Source of the DNA: Rhodospirillales bacterium
GTDB taxonomy: Bacteria > Pseudomonadota > Alphaproteobacteria > Rhodospirillales > WMHbin7
Direction of reading: 5' to 3'
Assembly (NCBI GenBank): GCA_016214125.1
Contig: JACRPC010000008.1
Span: 1 to 64,000 of the forward strand
Length of the DNA: 64,000 nucleotides
Shown here one piece after another: positions 1-7,634 of this stretch (the stretch's first letter is position 1; each line of letters opens with the position of its first letter). Under the pieces are notes generated by a model. It saw only the letters and a list, made by a program, of their open reading frames with translations. It was not told the DNA's origin and did no database searches. The position numbers were made by a program, and so were the translations under genes.

Positions 1-111
1 GGTCGAAACCGTCGCCTCGCAAAGGACTTCGAGGGAACCGTCGAAAGCGCCGAGGCTTGGCTTCTCATCGCCAGCATCCAGCTTCTCACCCGAAGGGTTG
101 CAAACGCTTGA
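1..111 (+). pseudogene. C-terminal end of an IS5-family transposase (cut by window edge)
   Basis: Reading from base 1, 36 codons are open and end in TGA at 109-111. The peptide contains the stretch NRRLAKDFEGTVESAEAW followed by a hydrophobic helix ending LLTRRVANA. This NRRLAKDFE...A..RL.RR pattern is the usual C-terminal tail of IS5-family DDE transposases, where it follows the catalytic Glu region. The rest of the gene, including the DDE residues, lies outside the window, so whether the element is intact cannot be judged. The downstream DNA reads directly into a different broken gene, consistent with an insertion. Confidence 0.75.
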
Positions 112-141
112 AATCCGTGACGTCATTTCGAGTCAGACTCT
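1..141 (+). mobile_element. Right end of an IS5-like insertion sequence
   Basis: The transposase tail (stop at 109-111) is followed by about 30 bases that include GAGTCAGACTC at 130-140, a short perfect inverted repeat with a single central base and a plausible terminal sequence. Base composition drops in GC immediately after about position 142, where a foreign-looking open frame without a start begins. The exact element end and target duplication cannot be fixed because the left end is outside the window. Confidence 0.5.
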
Positions 142-366
142 AAGTGTAATGCTGGTCTAATTAGTTCATGCAAGGTAGTCGAAGAAGTAGGCGTATATCA
201 AGAACATCATGACGATGGTACTACTGAGAATCTATTTGCGAAAAAAGGGTTTGCCTTCATGCCCGGCCTCGTGCTTCTCGGAAATTCTGAAGACATAGAG
301 TGCAATAATTTAGGCTTAATATCTTGCCGCGACGCTGTCTTCAACTCCGACGGTAAGGCCAGTTGA
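142..366 (+). pseudogene. 3' remnant of an unidentified gene interrupted by the IS
   Basis: A frame open from the IS end runs to TGA at 364-366 without a convincing start codon. The peptide includes VVEEVGVYQEHHDDGTTENL and ends RDAVFNSDGKAS. It has protein-like composition (acidic and hydrophobic residues alternate, no low complexity) and lower GC than its neighbours. I read it as the downstream half of a gene split by the insertion sequence. The family is not recognised. An intergenic stretch that is open by chance is the alternative. Confidence 0.35.
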
Positions 367-428
367 TGGTGGAAAGGCAGCGAGCCCAAGGCTTGACATC
401 CCTCCTTGCCTGACCCAGAAATCCGCCC

Positions 429-1031
429 ATGAAGAATCCCCCCTGGGACCAGCAGGCGGCGGCGGTGCTGGTCCGGCCCCTGGTCAAGACGCCCATCCAC
501 CCCAACCATCTGACGATGGCGACCATCGTCATCGCGCTGGCGGGCGCCGTCTTGCTGGCCTTGGCCGACGCCAACGCCGCCCATTGGGGCGCCGGGCTGT
601 TCGTGCTGGCCCGCTTCCTCGATCATTTCGACGGCGAGCTGGCCCGCCAATCGGGCAAAAGCTCGAAACTCGGCTATTATCTCGATTACCTGGCCGGGGC
701 GATCAGCTATGCGGCGTTGTTCCTGGCCCTGGGCTTCAGCTTTGCGCAAGGATCGCTGGGCGGCTGGGCCTGGCTGTTGGGGGGCGCGGGCGCCGCTTCG
801 GCCTTGCTCGCCATGCCGATGAATCTGGGCATCGATCAGGCGATGAAGCTGGAAGAGGGCAAGGCGATCGGTTATCCCGGCTTCGCCGGCTTCGAACTGG
901 AAGATGGCATCTATCTCTTGGCGCCGATCACCTGGCTGGGCTGGCTCGAGCCCTTCTTCGTCGCCGCGGGCATCGGCGCCAGCGTCTATCTGCTGTGGAC
1001 GGCGGCCACCCTGCTACGCCTGCGCCGCTAG
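429..1031 (+). CDS. CDP-alcohol phosphatidyltransferase family protein, with an altered motif
   Basis: Integral membrane enzyme of 200 residues of the family that transfers a phosphoalcohol from a CDP-activated donor, usually to make phospholipids. The CDP-OH-P signature lies at residues 65-90: D65-H-F-D68-G69-E-L-A72-R73, then eight residues, G82, D86. The last aspartate of the consensus D..DG..AR........G...D...D is replaced by Gly at residue 90 (DYLAG). That residue is the proposed catalytic base in the family, so activity is uncertain. Several hydrophobic segments follow. The paralogue at 1014-1619 on the other strand shares the N-terminal VRPL..TP..PNHLT stretch and has the full motif. 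The two genes converge and overlap by 18 bases at their 3' ends. Confidence 0.85.
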   Translation: MKNPPWDQQAAAVLVRPLVKTPIHPNHLTMATIVIALAGAVLLALADANAAHWGAGLFVLARFLDHFDGELARQSGKSSKLGYYLDYLAGAISYAALFLALGFSFAQGSLGGWAWLLGGAGAASALLAMPMNLGIDQAMKLEEGKAIGYPGFAGFELEDGIYLLAPITWLGWLEPFFVAAGIGASVYLLWTAATLLRLRR

Positions 1032-1619
1032 GGCGCGGCGGAATTTTAGGAAGAAGAAGAGGGCGAACAGGCTGGCGCCCAGGGCGGCGGCCAGCAGAAG
1101 CGGCGTTTCCAGCCCCAGCCAGATCAGCACCGGCACCGCCAGCATGCCGTCATCGGGATCGAACCCGGCGGCGCCGCCGATTTCGGCGGCCCGCGCCCCT
1201 TGCCGCTTTTCGATGGCGATCACCAGCCCCAGCACGGCGGCCACCGAGGCCCCGGCCACCACGCCCATCGGAATCGCCCACAAGCCGAAGAAGCCGTCGC
1301 GCAGCCCGATGCCGAGCCCGACGAACAGCAGGGCGTTGGAAATCGAATCGGCCCACAGATCGTAGACATGGCCCCAAGGGCTGGTCTTGCCCGAGAGCCT
1401 GGCCAGATCGCCATCGGCGCGATCGAGCAGCATGGACAGCACGAAGAGGCCGGCGCCCAGATCGCGCCATTGCGCCTCGCCGATCGCCACCAGCACCGCC
1501 GCGCCCAGCCCGCAGGCCAGACGCAGCGTCGTCAGATGGTTGGGCGTCACCGGCGTGCCCAAAAGCGGGCGGACGATGACGGCGCGGGCGACGCGGTGAA
1601 TCCAGGTGCTGTGGCTCAT
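1014..1619 (-). CDS. CDP-alcohol phosphatidyltransferase family protein, intact motif
   Basis: Membrane enzyme of about 201 residues starting at MSHSTWIHRV; an upstream ATG at 1655 would add 12 residues of poor quality. The full signature is present: D-R-A-D-G-D-L-A-R, eight residues, G-H-V-Y-D-L-W-A-D, so all four metal-binding or catalytic aspartates are kept. It is clearly a paralogue of the convergent gene at 429-1031. A LicC-like nucleotidyltransferase lies 600 bases upstream on the same strand, which could supply a CDP-alcohol. The actual head group (choline, ethanolamine, inositol or other) cannot be told from sequence. Confidence 0.87.
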   Translation of the reverse strand: MSHSTWIHRVARAVIVRPLLGTPVTPNHLTTLRLACGLGAAVLVAIGEAQWRDLGAGLFVLSMLLDRADGDLARLSGKTSPWGHVYDLWADSISNALLFVGLGIGLRDGFFGLWAIPMGVVAGASVAAVLGLVIAIEKRQGARAAEIGGAAGFDPDDGMLAVPVLIWLGLETPLLLAAALGASLFALFFFLKFRRALAAQA

Positions 1620-1677
1620 GGCGGCGCACCATAGCAAAGGCGATTGGAAAGGCAACCGCCCTTTGCGGGCCGGCCGA

Positions 1678-2127
1678 TCACTTCAGTCGGAACGCCGCGT
1701 GGCAGGCGTTGCAAGTGGCCAGAATCTCCGAAAGGGCGCCGTGGACCGAGTGTTGCGCCGTTGCCGGCGGCTCCAGTTCGGCGTTCTCGGCCACGATGCG
1801 GAAGCGGCTGGCGGCCCGGTGCATGGCGGTGCCCATCTGGCGCATCGGTTCGGGCATGAAGGGCGCCATGTGCGCCGCCCCGTGGGCGTCGAGCGAACTC
1901 ATGCCGATGCGCTTCTCCGCTTCCTCGGCCGCCATCTTGGCGTCGCCCTTGGCCAGAGCGGCCAGCATGGCCTCGATGGTGCGCAGATGGTCGCGCATGT
2001 TGGTCAACATATGCTCCTTCATCGCCCCCGGCAGCTCGACGGGCTGGCGGGAATCCTCGGCGGCCGAGGCGCGGCTGGCGTTGGCGAGAAGGGTCAGCAC
2101 GGCAAACAGGATGCGCAGGCGAATCAT
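1678..2127 (-). CDS. Cytochrome c'-like (class II) periplasmic protein
   Basis: About 149 residues from MIRLRILFAVL; an ATG 15 bases upstream is possible but the hydrophobic signal peptide starts here and ends near ASRASA. The mature part is helical and ends with CNACHAAFRLK: a single CxxCH haem site near the C terminus followed by FR, as in class II cytochromes c (four-helix bundles, cytochrome c' and c-556 type). Expected location is the periplasm, with roles in electron transfer or NO binding. Adjacent genes do not reveal a redox partner. Confidence 0.8.
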   Translation of the reverse strand: MIRLRILFAVLTLLANASRASAAEDSRQPVELPGAMKEHMLTNMRDHLRTIEAMLAALAKGDAKMAAEEAEKRIGMSSLDAHGAAHMAPFMPEPMRQMGTAMHRAASRFRIVAENAELEPPATAQHSVHGALSEILATCNACHAAFRLK

Positions 2128-2212
2128 GGTCGGTCTCCCCAAGGATGTGATGGAGCCGTCCTACGCCCCGCCGGTATCCGCAAGATGTCCGGATTGTAAC
2201 GAAGGGTTTCGG

Positions 2213-2965
2213 CTATTCGGGCCGCCAGGCGGCGATCTTGGGCAGAATTTCGGTGCGGGCGCGCTCGAGATCGGCCGGAAAATCGATCTCGATCCAGGGA
2301 ATGCCGGTGACGTCGAGGGCGCCGATCGCCTGCGGGCGCTCCAGCATCACCGCCCGCATCGCCTCTTCGTAAGGGTCGTCGAGGCGGCCCTGGCCGATCA
2401 GGGTCTCCATGGCCTTGGCGAGCAAAGGCCCCTCGGCGGGACCGATGCGGGCGAAGCCCGGCCACTCGCCCTCGGTATCGCGGGCCAGCTCGCCCACCTT
2501 CTTGCGGAACTCGACCACCCGGCCCTGTTTGAGGCAGAGCTTCACCGGCTCGTCGCCCGGCTCATAATCGCGGTCGTAGGGGAAAAGCGTGCCCTCGCCC
2601 TCGACCAGCACCTCCAAAAGGCGCGGGTGGTAAAGCACGTCGGCATCCATGAACAGCACGCCCTCGGGATCGAACAGCGCCTCGCGGGCCCGGTTGAGCG
2701 ACAACAGGCTGCCGCGGCGGTAATCGGGATTGTGAATCGGGCGGACGAAATTCTGCTTGCCCCGAGCCTTGAGCGCCGCCTCGATCTCCTCCTTGTGATA
2801 GCCCAGCACCATCACCAATTCCTCGACGCCCAGCGCGGCCAGGATGTCGAGATGGCGGTCCAAGAGGCTCTTGCCGCCGATGTCGAGGAGCGATTTGGGC
2901 GGCAGGGTCTCGTCGCCGCCCGACAGCCTTTGGCCCAGACCGGCGGCCAGCATGATGGCGCGCAT
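2213..2965 (-). CDS. LicC-like nucleotidyltransferase (phosphocholine cytidylyltransferase family)
   Basis: 250 residues with the nucleotidyltransferase signature at the very N terminus (MLAAGLGQRLSGG...LPPKSLLDIGG): glycine-rich loop, Arg and PK motif. An FMDADVLY segment near residue 110 supplies metal-binding aspartates. The family activates sugar-1-phosphates or phosphocholine-like alcohol phosphates to NDP or CDP forms. Proximity to two CDP-alcohol phosphatidyltransferases suggests that it makes the CDP-alcohol used by them. It is preceded, four bases away, by the DUF192 gene on the same strand, so the two are probably co-transcribed. A sugar-phosphate substrate is the alternative. Confidence 0.8.
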   Translation of the reverse strand: MRAIMLAAGLGQRLSGGDETLPPKSLLDIGGKSLLDRHLDILAALGVEELVMVLGYHKEEIEAALKARGKQNFVRPIHNPDYRRGSLLSLNRAREALFDPEGVLFMDADVLYHPRLLEVLVEGEGTLFPYDRDYEPGDEPVKLCLKQGRVVEFRKKVGELARDTEGEWPGFARIGPAEGPLLAKAMETLIGQGRLDDPYEEAMRAVMLERPQAIGALDVTGIPWIEIDFPADLERARTEILPKIAAWRPE

Positions 2966-2968
2966 GCG

Positions 2969-3466
2969 TTACTTGCCTTTCGCAATCAGGGGGTGGCGGA
3001 CGCGGTCGCCGGCCTTGAGGCCGAGCCGGGCGGCGGTGCCGCCATTGACCTCGAGCACGAAGCGCACCGGCCCGTTCGAGGCGATTCCCGCCAGCGAGCC
3101 TGGCACGGTGCGCTCGGCGATGTTGACCACCCGGCCCTCGGCATCGATGAACAGCATATCGAGCGGGATCAGGGTGTTTTTCATCCACATCGACACCGGC
3201 TGGGCCTGACCGAAATCGAACAGCATGCCCGAGTCGGCCGGAAGATCGCGCCGAAACATCAAACCCAAGGCGCGTGTTTCGGGCGTTACCGCGGCTTCAA
3301 CCTTGAAAACATGGGTTTTTCCGGCACGCCCGGCCGGCTCGATGCGCAATTCGGCGATCTCGGCGGCAACCGAGGCCTGGCCGCCATAGGGCAGCAAGAG
3401 CGGCAATAAGAACCCAAGGGCGAGGACGAGACGCAAAAAATAAATTTGCGATAGCCGAAACAGCAA
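2969..3466 (-). CDS. DUF192 domain secreted protein
   Basis: 165 residues. An N-terminal hydrophobic segment (about residues 10-30, ending near GGQASVAAE) looks like a signal peptide or anchor. The body matches the DUF192 family: RALGLMFRRDLP, SGMLFDF, and the hallmark MWMKNTLIPLDMLFID around residues 92-107, then EVNGG and GLKAGDRV. The family is small, mostly exported, and has no established biochemical function. Only three bases separate it from the downstream nucleotidyltransferase gene. Confidence 0.9.
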   Translation of the reverse strand: MLFRLSQIYFLRLVLALGFLLPLLLPYGGQASVAAEIAELRIEPAGRAGKTHVFKVEAAVTPETRALGLMFRRDLPADSGMLFDFGQAQPVSMWMKNTLIPLDMLFIDAEGRVVNIAERTVPGSLAGIASNGPVRFVLEVNGGTAARLGLKAGDRVRHPLIAKGK

Positions 3467-3718
3467 GACTTTTCTCCTAGACCCTGATCAAGCGCCTATC
3501 GACGATGGCAAACAATCGGATGCCGACCGGGCGCCGTTAGGAGATAGCACAGGGCAAGCGCCCGTGCCAAATCAATGCGTTAGGTGAAAGGAAAAAATTA
3601 GCGACAATTTTATCGAAATACCGCGCAAAATAACGATACAATTATCGCAAAATACTTAATGAATATAAGCCTGTAGCCAACCATCATTGACAGTGCTATA
3701 CTCTGATCCAAGGTCGAA

Positions 3719-3853
3719 ATGAAAGTGATGTCCAAGTATTCATGGTCGCCAATCGAAGTCGTTCTTCAAATTCGGCGGCCGCAACCTGGAATAAGGGTTG
3801 GAAAATATCGGGGTTTGACATTGCTTTCGCAGAGAAAGACGGCGGACGGGTAA
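3719..3853 (+). CDS. Possible 44-residue small protein
   Basis: ATG at 3719 preceded by AAGG six bases upstream, open for 44 codons to TAA at 3851-3853. The peptide is basic (starts MKVMSKYSWSPIEVV, ends QRKTADG) and matches nothing I recognise. Its only support is position: a TATACT hexamer about 17 bases upstream of the start and a rho-independent-like terminator 29 bases after the stop, on the same strand. Chance occurrence is quite possible. Confidence 0.2.
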   Translation: MKVMSKYSWSPIEVVLQIRRPQPGIRVGKYRGLTLLSQRKTADG

Positions 3854-3881
3854 CCCCCACCCCCCATCCGTCCTCCGTCAC

Positions 3882-3918
3882 GGAACGCCGCGCCCCCGAC
3901 GCGGCGTTCCACCTTTTT
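3882..3918 (+). terminator. Rho-independent terminator-like hairpin
   Basis: GGAACGCCGCG at 3882-3892 pairs perfectly with CGCGGCGTTCC at 3900-3910 around a 7-base loop; TTTTT follows at 3914-3918 on the plus strand. The T-run fits plus-strand transcription (from the AT-rich region at about 3.7 kb), while the stem also lies 13 bases past the stop of the minus-strand TorD-like gene and could stall it. Confidence 0.65.
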
Positions 3919-3922
3919 GGGG

Positions 3923-4591
3923 CTAGCCTTGCGGCGGCTCCAGCCCCGCCTGGATCAGCGCCAAGGCGTCGTCGAGCGTTTCCAGATAGGCGTCGAGAAG
4001 CGCCGCCAGCCCGGCATAAAAGGGCGTGTCGGCCTGCATGGCGATCCGCTCGGCAAAGCGCCCCACCCACAGCCTCGGATGCGCCTTGAGAAAATCGGAC
4101 GCCGCCGCCAAGGCGGTGGCGTCATCTTGGGGGCCGCCCAGCAAATGGGCGAGAAAGCCCAACTCGAAGGCCAGAAAATCGGCCGGCCGCTTCAAGGGAT
4201 CGTCGATCGCATAGCCCTGGCGGCCATAGGCCTCCATCACCTGGAAGGTCGGCTCCTGGCGGGCCAGGCCGTCGGCGTCGAGCCAGGGCGATTCGCTTGC
4301 CGGGGCGCCGTAGGCGTTGGTGAGAAAGATGGCGGCGTAATCGGCAGCCAGCGCATCGAGCGCCCCGTCGGCAAGCGTCGGAGGCGTTTCGGCCATCGCC
4401 AGACGCATGCCTTCCAAGGCCGCCAGCCCGACCTCGTCCTCGTCCAGCCGCAGCGCCAGGGCGTCGGGAAAATTCACCCGGTGAAGTTCGACCAGAGTCG
4501 CCTGGTCCAGTTCGCGCTCGTGGAGACGGGCCAGGGCGGCCAAGTCCTGGGCCACCGCTTGGCGGAATTCGGCGATCGTCTCGTCAGCCAT
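3923..4591 (-). CDS. torD: TorD/DmsD-type molybdoenzyme maturation chaperone
   Basis: 222 residues from MADETIAEFRQAVAQD; the open frame extends further upstream but only inside the preceding gene. The protein is all-helical, with the ADYAAIFLTNAYGAPASESPW stretch typical of the TorD family (the LF...+..P.ESPW region near residue 90-110) and a later helical HLLGG segment. Such chaperones bind the Tat signal and apo-form of DMSO/TMAO-reductase-type enzymes in the cytoplasm until the molybdopterin cofactor is inserted. Its start overlaps the end of the DmsA-like gene by 8 bases, so the two are translationally coupled and it is almost surely the dedicated chaperone. Confidence 0.85.
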   Translation of the reverse strand: MADETIAEFRQAVAQDLAALARLHERELDQATLVELHRVNFPDALALRLDEDEVGLAALEGMRLAMAETPPTLADGALDALAADYAAIFLTNAYGAPASESPWLDADGLARQEPTFQVMEAYGRQGYAIDDPLKRPADFLAFELGFLAHLLGGPQDDATALAAASDFLKAHPRLWVGRFAERIAMQADTPFYAGLAALLDAYLETLDDALALIQAGLEPPQG

Positions 4592-7118
4592 TCGGGGCGC
4601 TCCGTCGTCGGTGGCGGAAGGATCGCGCCGTGGCCGGGCGGTCCCAGCCGGGGCGATGGTCGCGGGCGCTCTTGCGCACATTGACCAATAGGGTGTTGAA
4701 GGCGAAGGCGCCGGCCGGGCTTGGCCGATCGAGCGTCAGCAGGTCGGGATTGCCGGCGCGGTCGATGCCGTCGGCGTCGCGGTCGAACCAGGCGCCTTCG
4801 TGCAGCACCACCACGCCCGGACGCACCCGCTCGCTCACCTTGAGCGGCACCACCAGGGCGCCACGCCCGTTCCAAACCTCGACCGTGTCGCCCATCGCCA
4901 AGCCAAGGCGGGCGGCGTCGGCGGCGTTCATGGTGAGGTCCTGATCGGCGGTTTCCCGAAGCCAGCCGACATTGTGGAAGATCGAGTGGGTGCGCTCGCG
5001 CGGATGCGGCGTCACCATGTGAAAGGGATAGTCGGCGGTTTTTGGACTGCCCAGCCATTCCCAAGGCTCGATCCATTTCGGGATCGGCGGGATCGGCGCC
5101 CCGTAGATGGTCGTCGTCCAATCGCTCTGGCCGGCCAGCCAGCCCGAGAAGATTTCGATCTTGCCCGAGGCGGTGGCGAAGGGCAGGCCCTTCTCGATCT
5201 GATCCTGGAAGGCGACATGCGGACGGGCAGGACGGTGCTTGTAAACGCCCTTGGCCTTGAACTCCTCCCAGCCCATGGCGATGCCTTGCACGCCCATCAC
5301 CCGGCCTTCCCACCAAGCCTTGAGATAGGCTTCGTCGACCGCGTCGTCCTTGTCGAAATAGGCGCGGCTGGCGCGCGGGTTGAAGCGTTCGCCGAAACCG
5401 AGCCGGTAGGCCAGTTCGGTGTAGATCTGGAAGTCGGTCTTGCTCTCGCCCAAGGGCGCGATCACCTTGGGGCGGTGGATGTAGTAATGGCCCTTGTACC
5501 AGGGCACCGCCACGTCATGGCGCTCGAAATGGGTGCAGACCGGCAGCAGCACGTCGGCATAAAGCGCCGAGGGCGTGATGGTCTGCTCCAGGCACACCAC
5601 CAGATCGAGCTTCTCGATCGCCCGGATCGCCTGGTTGACGTTGGGAAGCTGGTTGAGCCAGTTCGAACCTTGCCAGAAAAGGGCGCGAATGTTGGGAATG
5701 AAGCCGTCCCATTGATCGGCGCGCGGCCAAAGCCCGATCGTTTCGCGCCCCACATTGGGATAATCGAGCACCAGCCTGGCCCAGCAATCCGACTTGATCG
5801 CCGCGTACCAGACGTTGGCGTATTCGTCATAGGGATAGGCGATCGACTGGGCCGGCCAGGCCTTGCCGACGCCCTCGGCCGAACCGCCCAGCTTGCCGAC
5901 ATTGCCGGTGATCGCCTGCAGCGCCGCCGCCATGCGCGCATATTGCTCGCCATAGGCGGCGCGGCCGGGCGCCCACGAGGCCTTCAAGGCCGCCGGCTTG
6001 GTGCTGGCGTAAAGCCTTGCCAATTTGCGGATGTCGTCGGGGCTGACGCCGGTGATCGGTGCCGCCCATTCCGGCGTCTTCGCCTGGCCGTCGAAGCGGC
6101 CCTCGATGTAGTCGCGGAAACTCTCCTGGCCCTTGGCCCAATCGGGCATGGTGGCGGCGTCGGCACCCTGGCAGAAGCGGTTGATGAAGGTCTGGTCCTG
6201 GCGATTTTCGGCGAAGATCACCTGCGCCATCGCCGCCAGGAGCGCCGTGTCGGTGCCGGGCTTGATCGGAATCCACCAGGCGTCGAAGGCCTGGGCGGAA
6301 TCGGTGTGTTGCGGATCGACGACGACGAATTTGCACCCCTTCTGCTTGGCTTGGCGCAGATACCAGACCGTGTTGCCGCCATGAAAGGTGTAGGCCGGGT
6401 TCCAGCCCCACAGGATCACCAGCTTGGCGTGGGCGAAGGCGTCGTCCTCGTTGCCGTCTTCGATCGTGCCGAAGGTGACGTTGGCGGAAAAGGAACTGCC
6501 CTGGTAGGAGGGCACCGACCACGAGCAGGTGCGGCAGCCGAACATGCCAAGAAAGCGCGCCTGCAAGCCCTCGATCTGATCGGATTTGTGCAACACGCCC
6601 CAGGACGACCCGGCATAGGACTGGTCGAGAATGGCGGTGGGGCCATGGGTGGTCTTGATGTGGGTCATCCACTGCGCCACCAGTTCCAAGGCCTCGTCCC
6701 AGCTTGCGCGCTTGAAGCGGCCCTCGCCCCTGGCGCCCACGCGGATCATCGGATAGAGCAGCCGCTCAGGCGCATAGAGCCTCGCGCGATAGGCCCGCCC
6801 GCGCAGGCAGGCCCGCAATTGCGGCACCTCCGGCGTGTCGAGGCCGCCCGATTCCCGCCCGTCATCCGAGGACAGCCTGACGATCACCCCATCCTTCTTG
6901 TGCGCCACCAGCATGTGGCGCGATCCGCAATTGTGGGCGCAGCTTGTGACGACGCGCTCCAGCCGATCGTCGCCCAAATAGCCGGCATAGGCATGGGCGC
7001 CGGCCGAACCGGACCGACCGCCAAGCGCCGTCGCCGCCGCCAGACCGCCGATCCCCTTGAGAAGGGCGCGCCGGCCGGGATTGACGAGATCGCCCGCTCG
7101 AACGGGCCTTTCGCTCAT
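4584..7118 (-). CDS. DmsA-type molybdopterin oxidoreductase, Tat-exported
   Basis: 844 residues from MSERPVRAGDLVNPG. A twin-arginine signal (GRRALLKGIGG, residues 15-25) predicts export of the folded enzyme to the periplasm. The [4Fe-4S] region reads C60-A-H-N-C64-G-S-R-H68 with C104 in RACLRGRAYR: the third cysteine of the DmsA consensus is replaced by His. RACLRGR..R..Y.P.RL.YPM and the following RGEG.F.R.SWDEAL closely follow DmsA. A serine-rich SYQGSSFSANVTFG segment is the likely molybdenum-ligand region, as in DMSO/TMAO reductases. The C-terminal molybdopterin-dinucleotide domain is present. No DmsB or DmsC gene is adjacent, so the electron donor is unknown. Substrate (S-oxide, N-oxide or other) is not predictable. 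Confidence 0.85.
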   Translation of the reverse strand: MSERPVRAGDLVNPGRRALLKGIGGLAAATALGGRSGSAGAHAYAGYLGDDRLERVVTSCAHNCGSRHMLVAHKKDGVIVRLSSDDGRESGGLDTPEVPQLRACLRGRAYRARLYAPERLLYPMIRVGARGEGRFKRASWDEALELVAQWMTHIKTTHGPTAILDQSYAGSSWGVLHKSDQIEGLQARFLGMFGCRTCSWSVPSYQGSSFSANVTFGTIEDGNEDDAFAHAKLVILWGWNPAYTFHGGNTVWYLRQAKQKGCKFVVVDPQHTDSAQAFDAWWIPIKPGTDTALLAAMAQVIFAENRQDQTFINRFCQGADAATMPDWAKGQESFRDYIEGRFDGQAKTPEWAAPITGVSPDDIRKLARLYASTKPAALKASWAPGRAAYGEQYARMAAALQAITGNVGKLGGSAEGVGKAWPAQSIAYPYDEYANVWYAAIKSDCWARLVLDYPNVGRETIGLWPRADQWDGFIPNIRALFWQGSNWLNQLPNVNQAIRAIEKLDLVVCLEQTITPSALYADVLLPVCTHFERHDVAVPWYKGHYYIHRPKVIAPLGESKTDFQIYTELAYRLGFGERFNPRASRAYFDKDDAVDEAYLKAWWEGRVMGVQGIAMGWEEFKAKGVYKHRPARPHVAFQDQIEKGLPFATASGKIEIFSGWLAGQSDWTTTIYGAPIPPIPKWIEPWEWLGSPKTADYPFHMVTPHPRERTHSIFHNVGWLRETADQDLTMNAADAARLGLAMGDTVEVWNGRGALVVPLKVSERVRPGVVVLHEGAWFDRDADGIDRAGNPDLLTLDRPSPAGAFAFNTLLVNVRKSARDHRPGWDRPATARSFRHRRRSAPNG

Positions 7119-7543
7119 CGCTCGCCCTTGGCGGGCGGGATCGAATAGGTGCCGGTGACGTGCGCCACCAATTCGCCGTCGGCATCCGAGGTCACGCTCA
7201 CCTCGCACACCGCCAGGCGCTTGCCCAGCTTGATGATGCGGCCGTCGGCGACCAGATCGGTCTCGGCCGGCTTGCGCAGGAAATTGATGTTGAGATTGGT
7301 GGTGACCGCCAGTTCCACCCGGCCGATCATGCTGAGCACGACGCCAAACATGCAGGCGTCGGCCAAGGCCATCTGCGCCGGCCCCGAAATGGTTCCGCCC
7401 GGGCGGACATGCTCGGACCCGTAGGGCAGGCGCAGGACGCAGCGCCCGCGCCCCATCGAATCCACCTTGAGCTTGAAGAAGGCAACCAGCGGCAGGGTGT
7501 CTTCGATCAGGGCCTGGAATTCGGCCGCCGTCATCTTGGTCAT
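7115..7543 (-). CDS. Hotdog-fold thioesterase (PaaI-like)
   Basis: 142 residues from MTKMTAAEFQ. It carries the PaaI/YbgC-like hotdog pattern: EHVRPGGTISGPAQMALADACMF, where the H.RPGGTISG segment corresponds to the catalytic loop, followed by the long helix, then NLNINFLRKP and a final beta-strand block. These enzymes hydrolyse acyl-CoA thioesters in the cytoplasm. The stop overlaps the start of the DmsA-like gene (ATGA), so the thioesterase is the first gene of that operon. The functional link to a molybdoenzyme is unclear. The divergent crotonase gene starts 91 bases away. Confidence 0.8.
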   Translation of the reverse strand: MTKMTAAEFQALIEDTLPLVAFFKLKVDSMGRGRCVLRLPYGSEHVRPGGTISGPAQMALADACMFGVVLSMIGRVELAVTTNLNINFLRKPAETDLVADGRIIKLGKRLAVCEVSVTSDADGELVAHVTGTYSIPPAKGER

Positions 7544-7634
7544 GGTGACATCCGGGTTGTTTGGCCTATATTTGACGGCCAAGAGGCCGGGGGCAAGCCC
7601 CAAGGCGAAATCCCGGCCGGGCAACGAGGCGCCG

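Larger units (their letters stand above)
3467..3922. other. AT-rich intergenic region with possible small transcription unit
   Basis: 456 bases without an assigned gene, between the 5' end of the DUF192 gene and the 3' end of the TorD-like gene. Bases 3590-3720 are notably AT-rich. A TATACT hexamer at 3697-3702, an AAGG at 3710-3713 and a 44-codon plus-strand frame at 3719-3853 (MKVMSKYSWS..., ending TAA) precede a strong hairpin with a T-run at 3882-3918. This could be a small protein or small RNA unit; nothing confirms expression, and no good -35 box is seen at the right distance. Confidence 0.3.

Noticed and set aside
3687-3692. TTGACA as a -35 box
   Set aside because: Only four bases separate it from the TATACT hexamer, and no -10 box lies 16-18 bases downstream.
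4800-7148. 782-codon plus-strand open frame
   Set aside because: Antisense to the DmsA-like gene, whose motifs and Tat signal are unambiguous; translation is Arg/Gly/His-rich as expected for a shadow in GC-rich DNA.
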